DNA of 62,466 bases from Phoronis australis (Eukaryota; Phoronida; Phoronidae), in NCBI GenBank assembly GCA_002633005.1, contig NMRA01000183.1:217640-280105 (forward strand), read 5' to 3'. Numbering within the stretch: the first letter of the stretch is position 1; the number at the start of each line of letters is the position of its first letter. This document shows positions 58,416-62,466 of this stretch, one piece after another. Position numbers and translations under genes: made by a program. The notes beneath the pieces are model-generated. The model made no database searches, was not told the DNA's origin, and saw nothing but the letters and a program-made list of their open reading frames with translations.

Positions 58416-60893
58416 GATTTCACCTGTACAATACACGCCACATGGGCCTCTCGCAGAAAAATCTCTTCTTTGTATATGTAATCGTATGCTTGTTACCAAC
58501 GAAACCGAACTGACTAACTCTGTATGGGTTACTTTAAAGAAGATGGGACTGAAATCATTATGTGTCTTGGTACCGAAAAATGAAGAGAATAGTTACTGGT
58601 GTGCAAAGATGAAGTTCTTAGGAATCATTGACGAGTACAACGACGAAGGTTTGATTCACGAGAAGGAGGATGACCGACCGGTGGAAGAAATCAGCGCTAG
58701 CATTATCGAGTGGTTGAAAAAGAGATATATCAAAGTAACTATCTTTTTAAGGACCAAAATTACATTAACTGGTGTAAATTATTAGCAGTATTGTTAAGAA
58801 CCGGGAATAAATGCGTCCAGTTCATGCAATAATCAGTGGCGGATCTAGGATATCACAAGGGGGGCCCAACATTTTGTCCGGCTGTAAGCATTCACGCTAA
58901 CCACGATTGTAGATGCGTTTGCGCGCGAAACCTACTTCTTTTTGTAATGCTTATTACATGTTTTATATTTTGTGCAATCGGTTCTTAACAGATTTGCTGT
59001 ATTTAAAATAGTCTTCAAATGCCCAAAAGATCAAATCCGTTTTTCGTGTTGGCAATAATGACGGGATTGCTTTGGAAATCGTCTTAAGTTAAGGTTTGAC
59101 AAAGAGAGAATTATGAGTTTCTGAGTGATTCACTAAGGCTTCGATTATAATTCACATCTTCCCAACAGCTTCTGTTTTTTCATCGTCACTCAGGTTCCAT
59201 TTTCTTTAAAAAATAAAGTCAATTTTCTTCATAGCACAGTGGAGCTGACGACGGAAACGGGGTCGTAGTGCGCAGCACCACTGCCGGTCGCCTGGGATAT
59301 CGCGGTAGAGCCTATATTTAGCCATAGTTCCGTTACGAATGCGCCGTGTTCCAAATTTGACACTTGGAATTGGATCTGAGCCCCCCCAAAAAAATACTAA
59401 AACTGCACACATTTCAATCTTGTTTCATCCGTATAATTTTAATTACCGGGGTTAATTAATAAACTCAACATTTCCCTACGCTCTTGCTATTTTATTTTTT
59501 TTGCGGCAGCCAAGAGGGGGGGGGAGCGGGCCCCCCTGCCCCTCCTAAATCCGCCTATGATAATTTGCAAGACATTTTAACTCTCATGAACTGTATACTC
59601 TCCGCATCTTGGTCCGCTTTGATACATATTCTTTTTGACCTTTTTGTTCGTAGCAAAAATATGCTATATTGCCGTTGGCTCAGAAGCTACTATAACTATT
59701 ATCTTTAGCATTACAGTTGATATCTTGCCTAACAGTGGTTAACATTTTAATGCCATGCGCAATGTATTATACGCTGTACGTGTATTTTAAAAGTTGAACA
59801 TATCCTGTGGCAACAATGATGGCATCAATGGGTTTGTTTGGATCTTAAATTAACTGAATCCATTAAAGAGTACCTCAATTGTTTCTTAGTTACCCGAAAC
59901 ATATTTTGAAATTAAATCTCAATTGATGAATAAAATCTAGCAGAACAAGTAATGTAAGAAGCGCTCCTTTCACTGTCTATAAACAAAATTTTCAGTTACC
60001 TGGTCACTCAAAAATGATCGTTCCGTAATCGCATTGTTTAATCTGTCTTGCATTGAGAATAAGCGACAGGTCTTTATTGATTTAGACAAAACCTATTAAA
60101 TTTCTAAAGAACTTAGTTTCAGTCTCAGTTTCAATGGAGAATAACGGTGTGTTAAAACCAATTTTAATTAATTAAACAAAGGATGCGAACGTTATGTGAC
60201 CGTGCAGAAAGCCAGAACGTGGTTTGCAGAGGACATAAATGACTAATCTGCTAATGCTTTCTACCGGTAGGTGAACGCGGGCTGCTTCTTTGGTGACTTC
60301 TCAAGTATGGTCGGAGCTTACCTATGTGAAGAACTTGGTATTCCTGGGGATAGCTACGAGAGCAAGAGGGTGGCTTATTTGAAAGACGCTACTCAGGAAC
60401 ATGTGCTTAATAATCCCCAAACTGCAAAGGTGAGATTTTTTAAAGAATCGACGAAGCACAATACAGAACTACAGTACTGTAGAGTTTTGAGAATTTTTTA
60501 TAAAAATCGGTTTTGCAATTGTCTTTTGGGACGGGTTGTTACGGCACTTCCATGTTAATATTTACTGCACATTCAAGATATTTGGAACTTTTAGGCTTAT
60601 ATCACTAATATTTTCACTATTCAGGGAGTCTAGTATGTTTGCACTAGGATCTCATTCCACCATTACACCGTTATGAGCGTAGGAAGCATCATTGTGGAAT
60701 GTCTGTTGGGGGGAGGGGGGGGGGGGTAAAATANCTAGCGTTTCCTGTAGTCATGAAGCCCGCCTGCGGAAGTGGCGCTGTTGGCTGCAAGATTATGTAC
60801 AACAAAACTGATTCATTAGATTTCTTCAACCAACTGTCCAGCGGCATGGCGTGTGGCACCGCAACATGTGAAAAAATTGCGTATTCTCAGTCG
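58416..60893 (+). CDS. ATP-grasp ligase, carnosine-synthase-like, three exons (partial)
   Basis: Exon a (58416-58734) follows TTTCATTTTAG and ends before GTAACT. It encodes a nucleotide-binding-like N-domain: KSLLCICNRM, then SVWVTLKKMGLKSLCVLVPK, and ISASIIEWLKKRYIK. Exon b (60271-60429) joins in phase 0 and reads VNAGCFFGDFSSMVG then YLCEELGIPGDSYESKRVAY, ending TQEHVLNNPQTAK before GTGAGA. This is the 'CE.LG.PG.....' block before the ATP-grasp fold. Exon c (about 60739-60893) reads FPVVMKPACGSGAVGCKIMY, the ATP-grasp strand with conserved Lys and Gly-rich loop, and ends before GTAAGC. The order and blocks fit the carnosine synthase group, which ligates an amino acid to another using ATP. 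The phase between b and c does not match and about 20-40 residues seem to be missing, near a G run and an N at 60734. First and last exons are not seen. Confidence 0.7.
58836..59563 (+). mobile_element. hAT-like MITE-type element in intron
   Basis: The left end CAGTGGCGGATCTAGGA and right end TCCTAAATCCGCCTATG are inverted, like those of 39043-39405. The interior is different and longer (about 730 bp). It lies in the intron between exons a and b of the ATP-grasp gene. The flanks (AATAAT and ATAAT) hint at a degenerate duplication but are too AT-rich to prove it. Confidence 0.5.
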
Positions 60894-61024
60894 GTAAGCT
60901 TTGTTTTTTAAAAGCATTTTCAACTCTGCAGTTAAGTTCAACGTAACACTATACCGTTAGTTTTACTGTACTTGACCAGTTAAATCCCAGCTACCAATTT
61001 ATAGATCAGATTATGTTGTTTCCA

Positions 61025-61715
61025 CAGATCCTTATTAAGCGCCCACATTTTGATATGAGGACGCATTATGCCATCGTCCATGTTCGTCCGACGTCCGTAC
61101 GGCGTCCGCCCGGAGCCGGTGTCCGCTGCTACATCTCCAAAAACTTTTGACATGTGTTCATGAAATTTTGCACGTGTTCCTTTCAAAGGTGGGACGGCAT
61201 GAGCAACCATTCGGACGGGTCCGACTACCGGTGTGCCCCTTAGTGGCAATTTTAATTTTTTACGTAATACTTCTGTATCTTCAAAGGTCCTCAACGAATT
61301 TCATAAAAATTGGCATACACGCATCTGTTAGTAAGGTGACGCTATCTTTCCGTTTTCGGATGGATTGGAGGTATTTTGCGCCAACTAGTGGCTATTTTTT
61401 ACTGTTTTCAAGAGTGTTTTTGGCGTCCGCCCCTCTATCAACCAAACCGATATAAGAATGATTGTGAAAATTTGCATGTACATGTATGTTGTTACTATAT
61501 AGAAGACGGCTGACGATGATTTTCCGACGACTTCGAGTACTGTGGGGCCTTACACATGTGTAGTGGCACTTTAGTTTTGTTTTGCTGCCATGGCTGTATC
61601 TCCTAAACCCTCTGCAGGATCTTTACTAAATTTAGCAAATGTATTCACATCAAGTTGACAACGGAAGACGACGACTTTCGGACAGATCTGACTACCGGCA
61701 TGCCTCCTTTTTTAT
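61025..61715 (+). repeat. Diverged tandem repeat, GACTACCGGTGTGCC-type unit
   Basis: Three or more loosely related units carry CT(A/G)(C/T)ATCTCC, TTCATGAAATTTTGCAC(G/A)-like, GACGACGACTTTCGGAC and GACTACCGG(T/C)(G/A)TGCC. Units are roughly 150-220 bp and strongly diverged. Repeats of this kind are frequent in introns of marine invertebrates. No coding potential. Confidence 0.5.
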
Positions 61716-61726
61716 TGTGATATTTA

Positions 61727-62466
61727 AAATGAGGGTGGCCTCTTCAGTGATAGCACTGCTTTCCAAGAGGGCCCTCAACAAGAAAAACAGTAATATAATA
61801 CAATGAAGTAATAAAGCAACAATGAAATATACGTAACAAAGATACAATTAAAACAGTTAAGGTTGATAATTAATACAATAACTAAATGACAAATAATGGT
61901 AAAAAATTAACTAAGACAGATGAAATAAATTAAGAGATGACTCTAGACAATTAAGAGTATTTACGACAATGAAAAAAATGACATGATTAAGACAGGCAGG
62001 GTATAAAAGGTTAAGTAAATTACAGCCACTTTCTAACATTAACTTTAAAGGTAGTAATTGAATAGGACCGTTTAATTTCTGGGCTAAAAGAATTCCATAT
62101 TATAGCAGCTGCATAGATAAAAGATCTCTTGCCCGTCACGGTTTTACTTTTTTTAGAAGAAACATTGCCAACAACAGAAGAACGTGTAGAATAAACAGCC
62201 TGACTGCTATTGAATTTACTGCTAAGATATGCAGGAGCCAAGCCATTGATACATCTGTATATACAACAGGCAGAGAGATATTTATTACTTTGTCTTACTT
62301 TCATAAATCCCAGCTTGGAGTACAAGTCGTCAACCCTAGTGTCCCTAATTTTAGTACCCAGGATAGCCCTGGCGGCTCTATTTTGGATTACTTGGACTTT
62401 GTTTACAAGTGTGTCACTAGTGTGCCCCCAAACCGGTAAACAATAATCAATATGAGGCTGAATAAT
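61727..62466 (-). mobile_element. LINE (CR1/L2-like) 3' part, runs off the window
   Basis: The minus strand, open from the window edge to about 62020, encodes the end of a reverse transcriptase: IQPHIDYCLPVWG, QNRAARAILG, LACCIYRCINGLAPAYLSSK-like text (read LSACCIYRCINGLAPAYL) and FIYAAAIIWNSFSPEIKRS. These are the classic thumb and C-terminal blocks of CR1/L2/Jockey-type elements. Below 62020 comes an AT-rich 3' untranslated part with a hairpin-like GAGGGCCCTCTTGGAAAGCA then GTGCTATCACTG near 61735-61785. The frame has no stop in the portion seen, so this copy is fairly young. The rest lies outside. Confidence 0.85.

Noticed and set aside
1-62466. CRISPR array or prokaryotic defence operon
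   Set aside because: No regularly spaced direct repeats with unique spacers and no operon-like packing; the recognised gene with exons has GT-AG introns.

Overview
This window looks like nuclear DNA from an animal, most likely a marine invertebrate; I cannot name the species. It is AT-rich and gene-poor, the recognisable multi-exon gene has GT-AG introns, microsatellites are frequent, and much of the sequence is decayed transposable elements. Assembly marks include a 694-base N gap (18441-19134) and single Ns at 7427, 33398 and 60734.

Layout. From 1 to about 11300 I see no convincing gene. From 11330 to 14120 a local repeat unit occurs twice. One copy is split by a 1.6 kb transposon bounded by TTAA; the other is the unoccupied counterpart. 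A tandem repeat of about 90 bp and a long hairpin (about 14394-14768) follow. From 15300 to 22560 there is a heavily broken Ty3/Gypsy pol, from the RT/RNase H junction through integrase to its C-terminal part. It contains a second TTAA-bounded element whose minus strand carries a broken THAP domain. About 2.4 kb of this region appears twice in direct orientation around the N gap, almost identical, which looks like two haplotypes placed in tandem.

From 22560 to 34600 there are short non-autonomous elements and a long ATG/GAT microsatellite but no recognised gene. At 35301-36356 (minus) a complete intronless frame encodes a 351-aa putative membrane-anchored protein of unknown family. More inverted-repeat elements lie at 36511-42592. 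At 43989-45182 (plus) an intronless gene encodes a 397-aa ankyrin-repeat protein. On the minus strand at 48988-50511 there are weak exon candidates, one Tudor-like. Another inverted-repeat element spans about 51070-53812, and a GC-rich minisatellite lies at 55258-55815. A second, larger copy of the first TTAA element (56461-58392) ends 23 bp before an exon of an ATP-grasp gene that resembles carnosine synthase (exons at 58416-58734, 60271-60429 and about 60739-60893, plus). The window closes in the 3' part of a CR1/L2-like LINE on the minus strand.

The most coherent story is mobile-element biology. Two families share TTAA target sites and termini that begin with A-G/T-G. One carries a THAP domain, and the other a cysteine-rich domain like the one in the P2X7 C-terminus. 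Both points fit the Kolobok superfamily. The filled and empty site pair and the insertion beside a splice acceptor are the observations most worth checking. I saw no sign of a prokaryotic-type defence system or CRISPR array. All repeat boundaries were read by eye and are approximate.
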